Assembly: GCA_029239545.1 (NCBI GenBank)
Contig: JARBUQ010000296.1
Location: 1 to 6,196, forward strand
Reading direction: 5' to 3'
Source: Paenibacillus sp.
Lineage (GTDB): Bacteria > Bacillota > Bacilli > Paenibacillales > NBRC-103111
Length of the DNA stretch: 6,196 nucleotides
Below are positions 6,065 to 6,196 of this stretch, piece by piece; position 1 is the stretch's first letter; every line of letters starts with the position of its first letter. A model generated the notes under the pieces. That model saw only the letters and a list, made by a program, of their open reading frames with translations, ran no database searches and was not told the DNA's origin. A program made the translations under genes and the position numbers.

Positions 6065-6172
6065 TTACTTTATGTTTACTTTTGTATACAAATTCAATTT
6101 GCCTGTTTCCATCATGTGCTTGACGGTCCGCCGTTTAAATTCTTCATCAAAATGCTGACGACTTTTTTCCAT
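6065..6172 (-). pseudogene. Truncated IS3-type transposase OrfA, N-terminal fragment
   Basis: On the minus strand GAGG (6179-6182), 6 bases before an ATG at 6170-6172, opens a 35-codon frame. Its first 25 residues (MEKSRQHFDEEFKRRTVKHM and a following METGK) read like the N-terminus of an IS3/IS911-family OrfA, the start of its helix-turn-helix. Normal members continue with a V-A-E-V-A-type helix and an HTH of about 90-100 residues. Here, after Lys25 (about 6098), the frame turns into unrelated LNLYTKVNIK and stops at 6065-6067. The protein is therefore cut short and inactive. The rest of any element, including its terminal repeat, would lie beyond 6196. Family assignment is from memory of the motif and is moderately sure. 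Confidence 0.65.
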
Positions 6173-6196
6173 GACACACCTCGACCTTTTTAGTTG

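Noticed and set aside
1..6196. CRISPR arrays, tRNA, rRNA, riboswitch or defence system
   Set aside because: No regularly spaced repeats, clover-leaf sequence, ribosomal segments or defence-type gene pairs were seen on either strand.

Overview
The window looks like chromosomal DNA from a Paenibacillus-like Gram-positive spore former. This rests on moderate GC in the genes, strong AGGAGG-type ribosome binding sites, TTG and GTG starts, an ABC exporter closely resembling Staphylococcus Sav1866, and an intracellular GH78 alpha-L-rhamnosidase. The genus is inferred from style and gene content, not from a marker gene.

Layout from left to right. (1) Positions 1-360 (+) are the C-terminal end of a beta-propeller-like protein, followed by a rho-independent terminator and a second GC-rich hairpin. 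(2) Positions 479-2227 (-) encode a complete 582-residue homodimer-type ABC exporter that converges on the propeller gene. It has a plausible extended -10 promoter at 2257-2285. (3) Positions 2379-2618 (+) hold a small Arg/Cys-rich orphan protein, divergent from the exporter, followed by a hairpin. (4) Positions 2814-2954 (-) hold a TTG-started 46-codon gene with a near-perfect ribosome binding site, followed by a hairpin at 2778-2805. (5) Positions 3055-5775 (-) encode a full-length 906-residue alpha-L-rhamnosidase. (6) Positions 5776-6064 are an AT-rich control region with a candidate promoter, an inverted repeat lying inside that promoter, and 21-bp-spaced direct repeats. (7) Positions 6065-6172 (-) are the first codons of an IS3-type transposase OrfA, cut off after about 25 recognisable residues.

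The genes do not form one pathway. The exporter and the rhamnosidase look like independent transcription units. No rhamnose catabolic gene (isomerase, kinase, aldolase), sugar transporter or regulator lies inside the window. The rhamnosidase probably acts in the cytoplasm on imported rhamnosides, supplied by genes elsewhere.

I found no convincing undescribed system. The parts most worth a second look are the two small unrecognised genes and the rhamnosidase control region next to the transposase remnant.
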